A stretch of 64,000 nucleotides of DNA, taken from NCBI GenBank assembly GCA_903931945.1, contig CAIZEI010000067.1:1-64000 (forward strand). The letters are read 5' to 3'. The notes under the pieces are model-generated. The model saw nothing but the letters and a program-made list of their open reading frames with translations. It was not told where the DNA came from and did not search any database. Shown here piece after piece: positions 37,935 through 46,706 of this stretch. The translations under genes and the position numbers were made by a program. Within the stretch, counting starts at the first letter, position 1. Every line of letters begins with the position of its first letter. This DNA comes from an uncultured Hyphomicrobiales bacterium (lineage in GTDB: Bacteria; Pseudomonadota; Alphaproteobacteria; Rhizobiales; Beijerinckiaceae).

Positions 37935-38741
37935 TTACGTCCCGATATCACGCAATCCGTTCGCCAGACTGTCGTGAAACCAGGGAGCCGCAGCGAACAG
38001 CGCGCCATGCCGAATTTCCGTCCGGTTATAAATCACCGGGCATCGATCCAGACCCAGCAACTGCGCGCCAGCCTCCTGCAAAACGATATCGGCGGCGGCT
38101 ATATCCCAATCGCACGCGTTGGTCGAGGCGATCCCTGCATCGAGCCCGCCATCGGCGACACGCACGAGCCTGTAGGCGAGCGAGGGAATTCGGGGTTCGG
38201 CGCGGAAGGCAAGACCGCCGTCGGAGAGCGCGCGCAATAGCTTGGGCGGCCCGGCGACCAAGGCGCCGTCCGGCGGCGCTGAAGGTCTGACAGCGATGGG
38301 CTTTCCGTTCAGCGTGGCGCCATTGCCAATACGGGCCGCATAGGTCAACGCCAGCGCCGGCATATGCACAATCCCCAGGACGGGCTTGCCGCCTTTGACG
38401 AGGGCGATACAAACGCCCCAGCGCGGATCGCCCGCCATGAAAGCTCTTGTGCCGTCGATGGGATCGACAATGAAAACAAGTTCGCGCGTCAGACGTTCGC
38501 GGCTATCTGCGGTTTCCTCGGAAAGCCAGCCGGCTTCCGGCGCGGCGGCGGACAGTTGAGCCCGAAGGAAATCATCCACCCGTTTGTCGGCGTCAGTGAC
38601 CGGCGAGCCGCCGTCCTTGAATTCAACTGCGGCTGTGGTTGTTCCGCCGTCGCGGAAATCTTTCAGCGCGATGGCCCCCGCCTCACGCGCGATTCGCACG
38701 GCGTTTACAACAAAACCCGCGTCTTCAAGGAGAAACGTCAA
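37935..38741 (-). CDS. cysQ: 3'(2'),5'-bisphosphate nucleotidase / inositol-monophosphatase family
   Basis: A 268-residue magnesium- and lithium-sensitive phosphatase of the IMPase superfamily. Metal ligands are E75/E76 (LSEETAD), the DPIDGT motif at 93-98 and D211-W-D213 in ACDWDIAAADIVL. The variant with GAGAIALKDFR at the start and the genomic place before DUF4170/waaA fit CysQ-like enzymes, which remove 3'-phosphoadenosine-5'-phosphate, though an inositol-1-phosphatase role cannot be excluded. It is the first gene of the block. Confidence 0.87.
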   Translation of the reverse strand: MTFLLEDAGFVVNAVRIAREAGAIALKDFRDGGTTTAAVEFKDGGSPVTDADKRVDDFLRAQLSAAAPEAGWLSEETADSRERLTRELVFIVDPIDGTRAFMAGDPRWGVCIALVKGGKPVLGIVHMPALALTYAARIGNGATLNGKPIAVRPSAPPDGALVAGPPKLLRALSDGGLAFRAEPRIPSLAYRLVRVADGGLDAGIASTNACDWDIAAADIVLQEAGAQLLGLDRCPVIYNRTEIRHGALFAAAPWFHDSLANGLRDIGT

Positions 38742-39456
38742 ACGACTTGCCTTTCGTGCGCCAATGCCGATTGCAGGTTCAGCACCCTGTTTTCAGGGCA
38801 GCATGAGAATTGCGGGCGCCGATCAATGCATATGGGGCGTGTTTTGCCCATAGCCCCCGTCCAGCCGAAGCCGGGCTGGCAAGGCGCCCTCGTCCGGTTG
38901 GGCTGGTAAGGCATCAGTTGATCCCCATGGCGAGATATCCCGACGCGCGCGCGGGTCTACCCGCAAACGCTCCATCGGCGGGGCGCAGCGCACAATCCCC
39001 AATGGACGCGCGCTGCCTGTGGCGCATGGGCGCTCAGCGCGTTCGGTCGCGCCAACGAGGCTGCACGCCATCGCCGGCAATGCCGCCCACACCGAAAAAC
39101 GCACGATTGCCCTCAACACATTCAAGTTCCAGCCTGACGTTGGCCCAGGGACCAACAGCAATGATTCGGCATTGCCATTTTCGACAAGCGCTTCAGGCAT
39201 GAGTAAAATGGCAATATGATGGTGGGCGCAAGGGGCGAATCGCAAAATTCGGGGCCAATTGATTCGGCGCGATTGCGCGCAAGCAAGCCTTCGCGATAAA
39301 CGACGCCGGCTTGCACCTGCAGATTGCGTTGCGATCGCTGCGGCAAAGACGCAAATGCAAGGCTTCGGCAGAACTGGAACGCCAATCCATATCCTGAAAT
39401 GCAAGGGGTTTTGAGACCGCGCGCGGGCGCCGTTTGCGCGAGGCGGCGATCGGGAC
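38742..39456. other. Intergenic region of about 700 bases without recognised gene
   Basis: Frames of 60-225 codons exist on both strands but their products are low-complexity and lack ribosome sites or family resemblance. The right end merges into the tetR promoter. Nothing else was recognised. Confidence 0.4.
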
Positions 39457-39485
39457 TTGACGACATACCGACTGGTTGGTACGTA
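39457..39485 (+). promoter_or_regulatory. tetR promoter with overlapping palindromic operator
   Basis: TTGACG (39457-39462), a 17-base spacer and TACGTA (39480-39485) form a promoter. The near-palindrome TACCGACTGGTTGGTA (39466-39481) fills the spacer and resembles ACCGACCGGTCGGT-type TetR operators. Transcription would begin within a few bases of the ATG at 39494, giving a nearly leaderless, autoregulated message. Confidence 0.65.
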
Positions 39486-39493
39486 CTCTCTCC

Positions 39494-40111
39494 ATGACAA
39501 GCCCGCCGCCGCATGAATCCCGCAAAAAACTCCTGAACGCGGCTCTGAACGTGATCCGCGCCAGGGGCTATTGCGCGACGACGGTTGACGACATTTGCCA
39601 CGCGGCGGGCGTCACCAAGGGCAGCTTTTTCCACCACTTCAAAAGCAAGGACGACCTTGCGCTTTCAGCCGCCGCTTTTTGGGGCGATATGACGGAAGGA
39701 TTCTTTGCGTCCGCGCCCTATCGTCAGTTGGAAGACCCTTTGGAGCGGCTCCTTGGCTATGTCGATTTTCGCGGAGAAATTTTGCGGGGCGACGCGCCTG
39801 ATTACACCTGTCTGCTTGGCACGCTGGTGCAGGAAACCTACGCGACGCATCCCGATATTCGCGCCGCCTGCGACAAGGGCATGTCCACACACATCGCCCA
39901 TCTCACGCGCGATGTTGACGCCGCCAAAAAGCTCTACGCGCCCGAAGCGCCGTGGAGCGCCGAAAGCGTTGGCTATTTCATTCAATCGGTTTTGCAGGGC
40001 GCGTTCATTTTCGCCAAGGCGAAACAAGGTCCCGAGGTTGTGCGTGAGAGCCTAGCGCATTTGCGGCGATACCTGGGGCTTATCTTCCATCAACCGCAGA
40101 GCGCAAACTAA
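39494..40111 (+). CDS. TetR/AcrR family transcriptional regulator
   Basis: A 205-residue repressor. The helix-turn-helix is TVDDICHAAGVTKGSFFHHFKSKDDLA near 29-55; the rest is the ligand-binding helical domain. It heads a five-gene unit and has a matching operator overlapping its own promoter, so it probably controls the whole cassette. The ligand is unknown. ATG 39494 is preferred to the in-frame codon at 39476, which lies inside the operator. Confidence 0.9.
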   Translation: MTSPPPHESRKKLLNAALNVIRARGYCATTVDDICHAAGVTKGSFFHHFKSKDDLALSAAAFWGDMTEGFFASAPYRQLEDPLERLLGYVDFRGEILRGDAPDYTCLLGTLVQETYATHPDIRAACDKGMSTHIAHLTRDVDAAKKLYAPEAPWSAESVGYFIQSVLQGAFIFAKAKQGPEVVRESLAHLRRYLGLIFHQPQSAN

Positions 40112-40122
40112 AGGAGCGAGCC

Positions 40123-40587
40123 ATGATCGCAACCCCGGAGATCGTTCAGACCAGCGCCGAAATGGCTGCGGTCATTCACCTCGCCATTCCGCGCGCCGAG
40201 ATGATGAAGGCGTTCGGCCCCGCTGTTGGCGAACTGATCGCCGAATTGACACGGCAAGGCCTGACGCCCCAGGGCGCGGTTTTTGCGCATCATCTGACGA
40301 TGAGCGCGGCGACATTCGATTTTGAACTCGGCTTCCGGATTGACGCGCCGGTCAAGGCGAACGGGCGCGTCAAGCCGGGCGCGCTTCCGGCGGCGAAGGT
40401 CGCGCGCACGATCTACAGCGGCCCCTATGAAGGTCTCCCCGCCGCCTGGGGTGAATTCAACCAATGGCTTCACGCGAACGGCCACAGGCAGGCGGACGAC
40501 CTTTGGGAAGTCTATTCGGTCGGGCCGCAATCGACGCCGGATCCTGCGAACTGGCGAACCGAATTGACCCGGCCGCTGCGCGACTAG
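40123..40587 (+). CDS. GyrI-like / effector-binding domain protein
   Basis: A 154-residue stand-alone GyrI-like small-molecule-binding domain. Typical features are the FELGFRIDAPV strand near 67-77, ARTIYSGPYEGLPAAWGEFNQWL near 94-116, and the C-terminal DLWEVYSVGPQSTPDPANWRTEL. AAAGGAGCGAGCC precedes the ATG. Such domains bind drugs or hydrophobic cations and may act as sequestering or sensing proteins. It follows tetR by 11 bases. Confidence 0.85.
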   Translation: MIATPEIVQTSAEMAAVIHLAIPRAEMMKAFGPAVGELIAELTRQGLTPQGAVFAHHLTMSAATFDFELGFRIDAPVKANGRVKPGALPAAKVARTIYSGPYEGLPAAWGEFNQWLHANGHRQADDLWEVYSVGPQSTPDPANWRTELTRPLRD

Positions 40588-40664
40588 TCCCGTTCCGCGC
40601 CTTCGCGGCGATGTTTCAGGCTGACCTCAAACCAGTTTCAATGCCAAAAGTGAAAGGAAAGGCC

Positions 40665-41222
40665 ATGCTGAATATTCTGGCCATTATCGGGGTCATCGCT
40701 GTCGTCGGCGTTGCGGGCGTTCTCATTTACGCGGCGACGCTGCCGAAGGATTTCAGCGTCTCGCGCTCGATCGCCATCAACGCTCCTCCCGAAAAAATAT
40801 TTCCGCTCATCAACGACCTCAAACGCTTCAACGAATGGAACCCTTTCGCCAAACAGGACCCGACCATGGTGATTGCCTACGACGGCCCGCCAAGCGGCAA
40901 GGGGGCGGGTTATTCGTGGGATAGCAAGGGCAAGGCGGGCAAGGGAAGCTCAGGGATCACCGACGCCGCGCCGCCCTCGCGCATCAACATGCGGCTCGAC
41001 ATGGAAAAGCCGATGGAGGGGCATCCCAGCATCGTCTTCACGCTGGAGCCGAAGGGAACGGCAACCGAAGTGTGCTGGACCATGGCGGGGCCCCATCCCT
41101 ATATCAACCGGATTTTCGGCGTAGTTTTCAACATGGACAAGATGATCGGCGGCGCCTTCGCGGGCGGTCTTGCAGACCTGAAGGCGCTCGCGGAAAATCA
41201 GGCGGTAAGCGAGATCGATTGA
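40665..41222 (+). CDS. SRPBCC (START/Bet v1-like) family protein with N-terminal membrane anchor
   Basis: A 185-residue protein. Residues 3-25 form a membrane segment (ILAIIGVIAVVGVAGVLIYAA), then a polyketide-cyclase-type SRPBCC domain opens with VSRSIAINAPPEKIFPLINDLKRFNEWNPF and closes with a long C-terminal helix. AAAGGAAAGGCC before ATG 40665 fixes the start. Members bind lipids or hydrophobic ligands; a role as membrane-bound ligand carrier is inferred from anchor and fold only. Confidence 0.85.
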   Translation: MLNILAIIGVIAVVGVAGVLIYAATLPKDFSVSRSIAINAPPEKIFPLINDLKRFNEWNPFAKQDPTMVIAYDGPPSGKGAGYSWDSKGKAGKGSSGITDAAPPSRINMRLDMEKPMEGHPSIVFTLEPKGTATEVCWTMAGPHPYINRIFGVVFNMDKMIGGAFAGGLADLKALAENQAVSEID

Positions 41223-41259
41223 AACGAGCCGCACGGGACGAAGCGAAAGGAGAACTCAG

Positions 41260-41622
41260 ATGCGATGCATGGTGATCGTCAAGGCAAGCAAAAACAGTGA
41301 AACGGGCGCAATGCCGAGCCACGAGTTGCTGGCATCAATGGGCAAATACAACGAGGAACTCATCGAGGCCGGCGTCATGCAAGGCGGCGGCGGTCTTAAA
41401 CCGACCTCATTCGGCAAGCGCGTACAGTTCTCGGGAACCCAACGAACCGTGATCGACGGCCCATTTGGTCCTACCGAAGAGCAAGTCGCCGGATACTGGA
41501 TTTGGAACGTAAAATCGATGGATGAAGCCGTTGATTGGCTTAAGCGTTGTCCGAATCCGATGCCCGTGGACTCCGAGATTGAAATTCGGCCGGAATTTGA
41601 GGCAGCGGATTTCGCAGGGTAG
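41260..41622 (+). CDS. YCII/DGPF-domain protein
   Basis: A 120-residue ferredoxin-like-fold protein of the YCII-related DGPF type; the defining segment is VIDGPFGPTEEQVAGYWIW near 64-82. ATG 41260 follows GCGAAAGGAGAACTCAG. Proteins of this group are often encoded next to ECF sigma factors or regulators and have no settled function. It is the fourth gene of the tetR cassette. Confidence 0.87.
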   Translation: MRCMVIVKASKNSETGAMPSHELLASMGKYNEELIEAGVMQGGGGLKPTSFGKRVQFSGTQRTVIDGPFGPTEEQVAGYWIWNVKSMDEAVDWLKRCPNPMPVDSEIEIRPEFEAADFAG

Positions 41623-41681
41623 CCAAGGGCCAGTTTTTATTCGCGCTGCCAACAGCGCTGCGTCAAGCGAAAGGAAAAGCC

Positions 41682-42032
41682 ATGACAGAGTCCAAAATGC
41701 AGAAGTTTCTCGTCCTCTATCTCGTCCCCACGGCTGTGATGGACGATTGGGCGAAAACCGACCCCGCAATAAAGCAGGCCGAAGAACAAGAAATGATGGC
41801 CGCTTGGGGCAAATGGATGAGCGATCATTCCAAAATGATTCTCAGCACCGAGGCAGGCGGCAAGACCAAACGCGTCACGGCCGGTGGAATTTCCGACACC
41901 AGGAACGACATCATCCTGTGTTCGTTCGTCGAGGCGCAGTCGCATGAGGCCGCCGCAAAGGCGTTTGAAAATCACCCGCATCTGCAAATCCCGCAATCCT
42001 CCATCGAGATCATGTACGTCAGACCGATGTGA
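41682..42032 (+). CDS. YCII-like small protein
   Basis: A 116-residue protein beginning KFLVLYLVPTAVMDDWAKTDP and ending with an EIMYVRPM strand, consistent with another dimeric alpha-beta YCII-like domain. GCGAAAGGAAAAGCC precedes the ATG, much like the ribosome sites of the two preceding genes. It is the last gene of the tetR cassette. Function unknown. Confidence 0.75.
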   Translation: MTESKMQKFLVLYLVPTAVMDDWAKTDPAIKQAEEQEMMAAWGKWMSDHSKMILSTEAGGKTKRVTAGGISDTRNDIILCSFVEAQSHEAAAKAFENHPHLQIPQSSIEIMYVRPM

Positions 42033-42246
42033 GGCGTTTACGCCGGGTGTTTCTCGCATTGACCATCGGCCAGTGCGAGAATTTCGGCGCGTGCGCGTCG
42101 TAAATTTGGATTGTCTTCGCATGAAGCGTCGGCTCAAGCACAGGACAGAATTGCCACGAAAGCTTATCTGCGACTTAATCCGATGATCATTTGGAAAAAA
42201 TTTTTGGTAATTTCGATTTTTTATCGGCCTGTTTGGAGAAGTTCAT

Positions 42247-42606
42247 ATGTTGAGACCCTGCGCGCTTGCCCTTGCCATGTCCTGTTTGGGGCCTGCCGCC
42301 GCCAGCGCGGCTTGCTAAGCGAATATCAGATATATCGATGATCAAACGGTCGATGGATATGTCACAGCGCAAGCTGGCAAACAGTGCGGCATTCATCTAG
42401 GAGCGACAATCGGCCCGGTATTCGTTACCCGGGTCACGAGCCAGCCAGCTCACGGCCATGCTGGATCAAGGCGCAACATGATAGGATATACGCCCCAACG
42501 CGGCTTTGTCGGACAAGATAGCTTTGACTACGAACGCATAGGGACAAATATGCAAAATCGCCGTGTTGTGCGCCGCGTTCACGTGATGGCGACGGTTACT
42601 CCCTAG
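42247..42606 (+). pseudogene. Small secreted Ig-like/cadherin-like protein, interrupted by an in-frame stop
   Basis: From ATG 42247 a perfect signal peptide is read (LRPCALALAMSCLGPAAASAAC), then TAA at 42316-42318. The same frame continues for 95 codons to TAG at 42604, with two cysteines in all and YTPQRGFVGQDSFDYE, the hallmark of bacterial Ig-like or cadherin-like repeats. The join of an export signal and a secreted-type domain in one frame shows that this was one gene of 119 residues, lost by a single nonsense change (or a sequencing error). The frame after the stop has no start with a ribosome site. It is AT-richer than its neighbours. Confidence 0.6.
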
Positions 42607-42890
42607 ACTCGCAATCATGGCAGGTTTCGCGAAACGCAAACGGCGCTGCAATTTTGCGGCATCTCGATAAGTTACATTTTTCACAGGCCATCCCGCGCCC
42701 CCTCGTAAAACCGAAAAACGTCTGAAATGGCTTCTCTATACCCGTTCTCGATCAATCCTTTTCAAGACGTTTGTTTTCGGCCGGGCTACGTGAGGCGCCC
42801 TCCTTGCCGACAAAAAAAGCCGAATATCCACTCCAGCGCCCTGCAATTCAGGCTCGCCTGCTCTCTTCGCGCGCATTCGCTGTCGCCGGG
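42607..42890. other. Gap between the broken secreted-protein gene and rsmE
   Basis: About 280 bases with no credible gene. It holds no recognised terminator for either flanking gene. Confidence 0.35.
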
Positions 42891-43655
42891 CTAGATCGCG
42901 CTTTGGCGCCAATCGCCGAGCGCCGCCTGCACCACCGCAAGCGCAGCAACGGCGGCGGTATCGGCCCGCAGGATGCGCGGCCCCAGCGATATCGCAAGCG
43001 TCGATGTCATCCGCTGCAATTTGTCCCGCTCGGCGGGGTCAAACCCGCCCTCCGGGCCGATCAACAGGGCCAGCTGATTCGTCGGGCGCAATTCATGCGC
43101 CTGCTTGAGAACCTCAAAGGGGTTCGCCAGCGGCGCGTCCTCATCGCAAAAAATGAGCCGCCGCGCCTCCGGCCAATCGGCCAGCAGCGCATCGAGCGAG
43201 ACGGGTTCGTCAATGACGGGGATTGACAATACCCCGCATTGCTCGGCCGCCTCGATCGCGTTGGCGCGCATTCGCGCCAGATTGACGCGGTGGACCTGCG
43301 TGCGGCGCGTCAGCACCGGAAGAAGTCTTGAGGCGCCCATCTCGACCGCCTTCTGGATCATGTAATCCAGCCGCGCATGTTTCAGCGGCGCGAACGCCAG
43401 ATGGAGATCACCCGGCCCGGGCTGTTCGCGCACACGCGCTTCAACGACCAGTTTTGCATCGCGTTTGCCCGAACGCTCCAGCCGGGCGCGCCATTCGCCA
43501 TCGCAACCGTTGAAGACCAGCAGCCGCGCGCCGGATTCAAGCCGCAAGACATTGATCAGATAATTGGCCTGATCCGCGCGGAGACCGACATGCGTCGCTT
43601 CCGCCAATGGCCCGGCGACAAAAAGACGGTGCGACGTAAAATCGTAATGGGCCAA
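42891..43655 (-). CDS. rsmE: 16S rRNA (uracil-1498-N3)-methyltransferase RsmE
   Basis: A 254-residue SPOUT methyltransferase. The N-terminal PUA-like domain (HVGLRADQANYLINVLRL) is followed by the knot with LALLIGPEGGFDPAERDKLQ near 193-212 and ISLGPRILRADTAAVAALAVVQAALGDW at the C-terminus, diagnostic of RsmE. It methylates 16S rRNA in the decoding region. Confidence 0.95.
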   Translation of the reverse strand: MAHYDFTSHRLFVAGPLAEATHVGLRADQANYLINVLRLESGARLLVFNGCDGEWRARLERSGKRDAKLVVEARVREQPGPGDLHLAFAPLKHARLDYMIQKAVEMGASRLLPVLTRRTQVHRVNLARMRANAIEAAEQCGVLSIPVIDEPVSLDALLADWPEARRLIFCDEDAPLANPFEVLKQAHELRPTNQLALLIGPEGGFDPAERDKLQRMTSTLAISLGPRILRADTAAVAALAVVQAALGDWRQSAI

Positions 43656-43782
43656 GCGTTAATCCCTGCGATGACGGAATAACCATAAATGGTTTCGATG
43701 TGAACCACTAACACAATGTCGCCCATGTTGCGGCGCACAATTGCACCATGAGCGGAGTTGTAGCCCGCATTGGAGAAATATC

Positions 43783-44376
43783 ATGGATAGCAAGCCTGAG
43801 CACGGCGGCCAGGTCCGGCGGCTCTGGTCTTCAGACAAGACCGAATTCCGCAATCACCTGTTGCGGCTTGACGAAGAGAGCCGCCACAGCCGGTTTGGCG
43901 GCGCGGTCTCGCCGGAGTTTCTGACGAGCTACGCGGAGCGTTGCTTTGGCTTCGACGATGTCATTTACGGCTTTGTTGTCGACGGAGTCATTCGCGGGGC
44001 GGGCGAATTGCGGGGCATCGGCCACGGGCTGCCGTTCGGCTTTGGCGGCTCGGCGGAAGCTGCTTTCAGCGTCGAGGAGGGCTGGCGGCGGCAGGGCGTG
44101 GGCGCCAGATTGATGGCGCGGATTGTGCGCGCCGCGCGCAACCGGCGGGCTGGCTCGCTTTACATGAGCTGCCTCACCAGCAACGGCGCCATGCTGGCGC
44201 TGGCGCGCAAATTCTCGGCGCAGGTGCGGCGCGAACCCGATGAAGCCTATGCCGCGCTGTCGCCGCGTGGTCCCACAGCGCAGACCCTGTTCGATGAATT
44301 CAGCGATGAAATGTCGGGCTTCGCCACTGCGATGGTGGACCTTCAGCGCCGCGCGTTTTCAGTTCGCCCGGATTGA
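43783..44376 (+). CDS. GNAT family N-acetyltransferase
   Basis: A 197-residue protein from ATG 43783. The acetyl-CoA loop is EAAFSVEEGWRRQGVGARLMARIVRAARNRRAGSL, containing R/Q-x2-G-x-G. The long N-terminal region with FRNHLLRLDEESRHSRFGGAVSPEFL resembles acetyltransferases attached to acyl-CoA synthetase-like proteins. Substrate unknown. It is flanked by rsmE and the M23 peptidase without coupling. Confidence 0.82.
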   Translation: MDSKPEHGGQVRRLWSSDKTEFRNHLLRLDEESRHSRFGGAVSPEFLTSYAERCFGFDDVIYGFVVDGVIRGAGELRGIGHGLPFGFGGSAEAAFSVEEGWRRQGVGARLMARIVRAARNRRAGSLYMSCLTSNGAMLALARKFSAQVRREPDEAYAALSPRGPTAQTLFDEFSDEMSGFATAMVDLQRRAFSVRPD

Positions 44377-44653
44377 TTTGTGATCGAAATGCGCACGAAA
44401 GTCACGATGCGGCCTTGCGGGCCGGGCTGGACAAGCGCCGTCGCAGGTGCGCGAGCCCGGGGGAACACAGCGCTTTTCCGGCCCGTGGCGAGAGCCTGCC
44501 GCATTTGGGCCATGTTCGCGCATTCTTAAGCTGTTGACTGAGCTGTTTGCGACCGGGCTGGATTGACCGCATTTGCGTCAACCGGCATGGTCGCGTTATG
44601 GCGTTTCCCATTGGCCTGGGATCGATCCCATGGTCAGCAGTTCTGGCGGTTCG

Positions 44654-46702
44654 ATGGTGAATATCGCAATGGACCCTCCTGGTTTTAAAAGGTCCCTTTT
44701 CTTTCACAAGACGCCGGGAAAGGGTTCGATGTCGCCCAGTCTCGGATTCGAGCCGCCTATTGAAGCCGATGGCCGGCGTCATCTGGCCGAAGAACGCCGG
44801 GGCGTCGCATGGCGATGGCTCGGAGGCACGGTTCTGACCGCCATTGGAGGCTCGATCCTGATCGGGTCGGCGATTTATATCGCTTTGGGACGCCAGCCGA
44901 ACTTTGCCGAAGCGCCGCAATTTGCGGCCGCTCCGCGCCACGAGGCCAATGGCGAATCTGTAAGCGCCGGCAAGGCTGACCGCCTGGTCAAATCGATCGA
45001 CATCGTCGCGGCCCGGCAGTCCTTCCGTTCGCCGACCGCCATCGCCGTTGGCGATAAGGAGATTGTGCGCGTGCGCAGCTTTACCCGCATTGCGACGTCG
45101 CTGACGCTCACGACGCTCGGATACAGCGACGATGTGCCGCCATTCGATCCGCTGAAAGTAATTGCGGACTCTCGCAATGCGGCGACAGAGGCCGTCGATC
45201 CCGGTCCGTTGCAGGACGACGCCGAGGTTTCTTTTTCGACTCGCAATATCGACAGCTCGAATGCGCCGCCGTCGGGCGATGCGCTGACGCTGGAAGAAAT
45301 TCAATCGCAAGTCGATGAGCATCTGAAAAATGCGCTCTTTATTGGCGCGCGGGCGTCGCTTCCCATGTCATCGCAAATTTTGTTGATGCGCACCTCGCGC
45401 GCCGCGCTGGAGGCCACAGGAGGACTGAGTTACGCTCCTTTGAACGGTGGCGTCGCAAACGCGCCTTTCTCTTCGATTGAAGTGCGAATGGTGCCCGAGA
45501 ATGTAACCAATATCGCCCGCACAACGGCTGGCGGAAAGGGCGCGGACCAGCGCCTTATTGTAGTCAAGCACGGCGACGCTCTGGAAGATATCCTGCGCGA
45601 TCAGGGCGCGACCCGCGAACAGGCCCGATCGATCGCCGCCGCATTTGCCGCCAAACGCGGACAGAGCCCGATTGGCGAAGGTCAGCGGATCAAGCTTCTG
45701 GTGACCGATGTGTCAGGCCCCGATCAGCCCCAGCAGATAGCGCGCGTATCGATCTATTCCGGCGAAACGCCGGATGCGACGGTCGCCATGGCTGACAATG
45801 GCGACTATATCCGCGTCGCGGATGCGCCAGAGTCGGACCCCGGATTCAAGGGAAAGCCGGCCGCCACGTCTGACGATGACGACGATGGCGGGATGCGTCT
45901 GTATGATTCCTTTTATGAAACCGCCCTCAAGAACGACTTGCCCAAAGCCGTCATATCCGATCTCGTTCGGGTTTTCGCCAATGACGTCGATTTCCAGCGC
46001 GCGGCTTCTGCGGGCGATTCGTTCGAGGCTTTCTACACCGACCCCGACGAGCTGGATTCGCGCAGCGAACTGCTTTACGCCGCAATCAATGTCCATGGAG
46101 AAGCGTTCAAATATTATCGTTTTCAGACTCCCGATGACAGTCTTGTCGATTATTATGATGAAAATGGCCGCTCGAGCCGCAAGTTCCTGATTCGGCAACC
46201 CATCGGGACCGCCCGGATTTCATCGCCTTTCGGCAGTCGCTTTCATCCGATTCTCGGCTACACACGAATGCACACCGGCGTTGATTTTGCCGCGCCCATG
46301 GGCACGCCCATTTTCGCAGCCGGCAACGGCACCATCATCAAGGCAGGGCGCGAATCCGGATATGGCAATCGCGTCGAAATCCAGCATGCCAATGGATACA
46401 TCACAACGTACAATCACATGTCCGGTTTTGCCCGTGGCGTTGCCGAGGGCGTCCGCATCAAACAAGGACAGGTCGTCGGCTATCTCGGTATGACAGGGCT
46501 CGCGACCGGGCCGCATTTGCATTATGAAGTGATCGTCAACGGGCATTTCGTCGATCCCATGCGGGTGAAACTGGCGCGAACGCGCGAACTCGATGGACGC
46601 ATGGTCGTCAATTTCAAACGCGAGCGTGAACGTATCGAAAGCCTGATTGCCAAGACCCCTGGCCTCACCCGGGTCGCGGGCGCCCAATCAGCGCTGAACT
46701 GA
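44654..46702 (+). CDS. Membrane-anchored M23 family metallopeptidase
   Basis: A protein of about 682 residues. A membrane segment near 52-76 (LGGTVLTAIGGSILIGSAIYIAL) is followed by a long periplasmic region with a LysM/OapA-like stretch (LIVVKHGDALEDILRDQGATREQAR) and the C-terminal M23 domain: SPFGSRFHPILGYTRMHTGVDFAAPMGTP and GPHLHYEVIVNG with the zinc ligands H-x3-D and H-x-H. It would cleave peptidoglycan cross-bridges. The start is uncertain: TTG 44573, ATG 44630 and ATG 44654 are all in frame and none has a strong ribosome site. Confidence 0.88.
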   Translation: MVNIAMDPPGFKRSLFFHKTPGKGSMSPSLGFEPPIEADGRRHLAEERRGVAWRWLGGTVLTAIGGSILIGSAIYIALGRQPNFAEAPQFAAAPRHEANGESVSAGKADRLVKSIDIVAARQSFRSPTAIAVGDKEIVRVRSFTRIATSLTLTTLGYSDDVPPFDPLKVIADSRNAATEAVDPGPLQDDAEVSFSTRNIDSSNAPPSGDALTLEEIQSQVDEHLKNALFIGARASLPMSSQILLMRTSRAALEATGGLSYAPLNGGVANAPFSSIEVRMVPENVTNIARTTAGGKGADQRLIVVKHGDALEDILRDQGATREQARSIAAAFAAKRGQSPIGEGQRIKLLVTDVSGPDQPQQIARVSIYSGETPDATVAMADNGDYIRVADAPESDPGFKGKPAATSDDDDDGGMRLYDSFYETALKNDLPKAVISDLVRVFANDVDFQRAASAGDSFEAFYTDPDELDSRSELLYAAINVHGEAFKYYRFQTPDDSLVDYYDENGRSSRKFLIRQPIGTARISSPFGSRFHPILGYTRMHTGVDFAAPMGTPIFAAGNGTIIKAGRESGYGNRVEIQHANGYITTYNHMSGFARGVAEGVRIKQGQVVGYLGMTGLATGPHLHYEVIVNGHFVDPMRVKLARTRELDGRMVVNFKRERERIESLIAKTPGLTRVAGAQSALN

Positions 46703-46706
46703 TTTA

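Noticed and set aside
38823-39500. 225-codon minus-strand frame in the gap before tetR
   Set aside because: Low-complexity product, no ribosome site, and it crosses the tetR promoter and operator.
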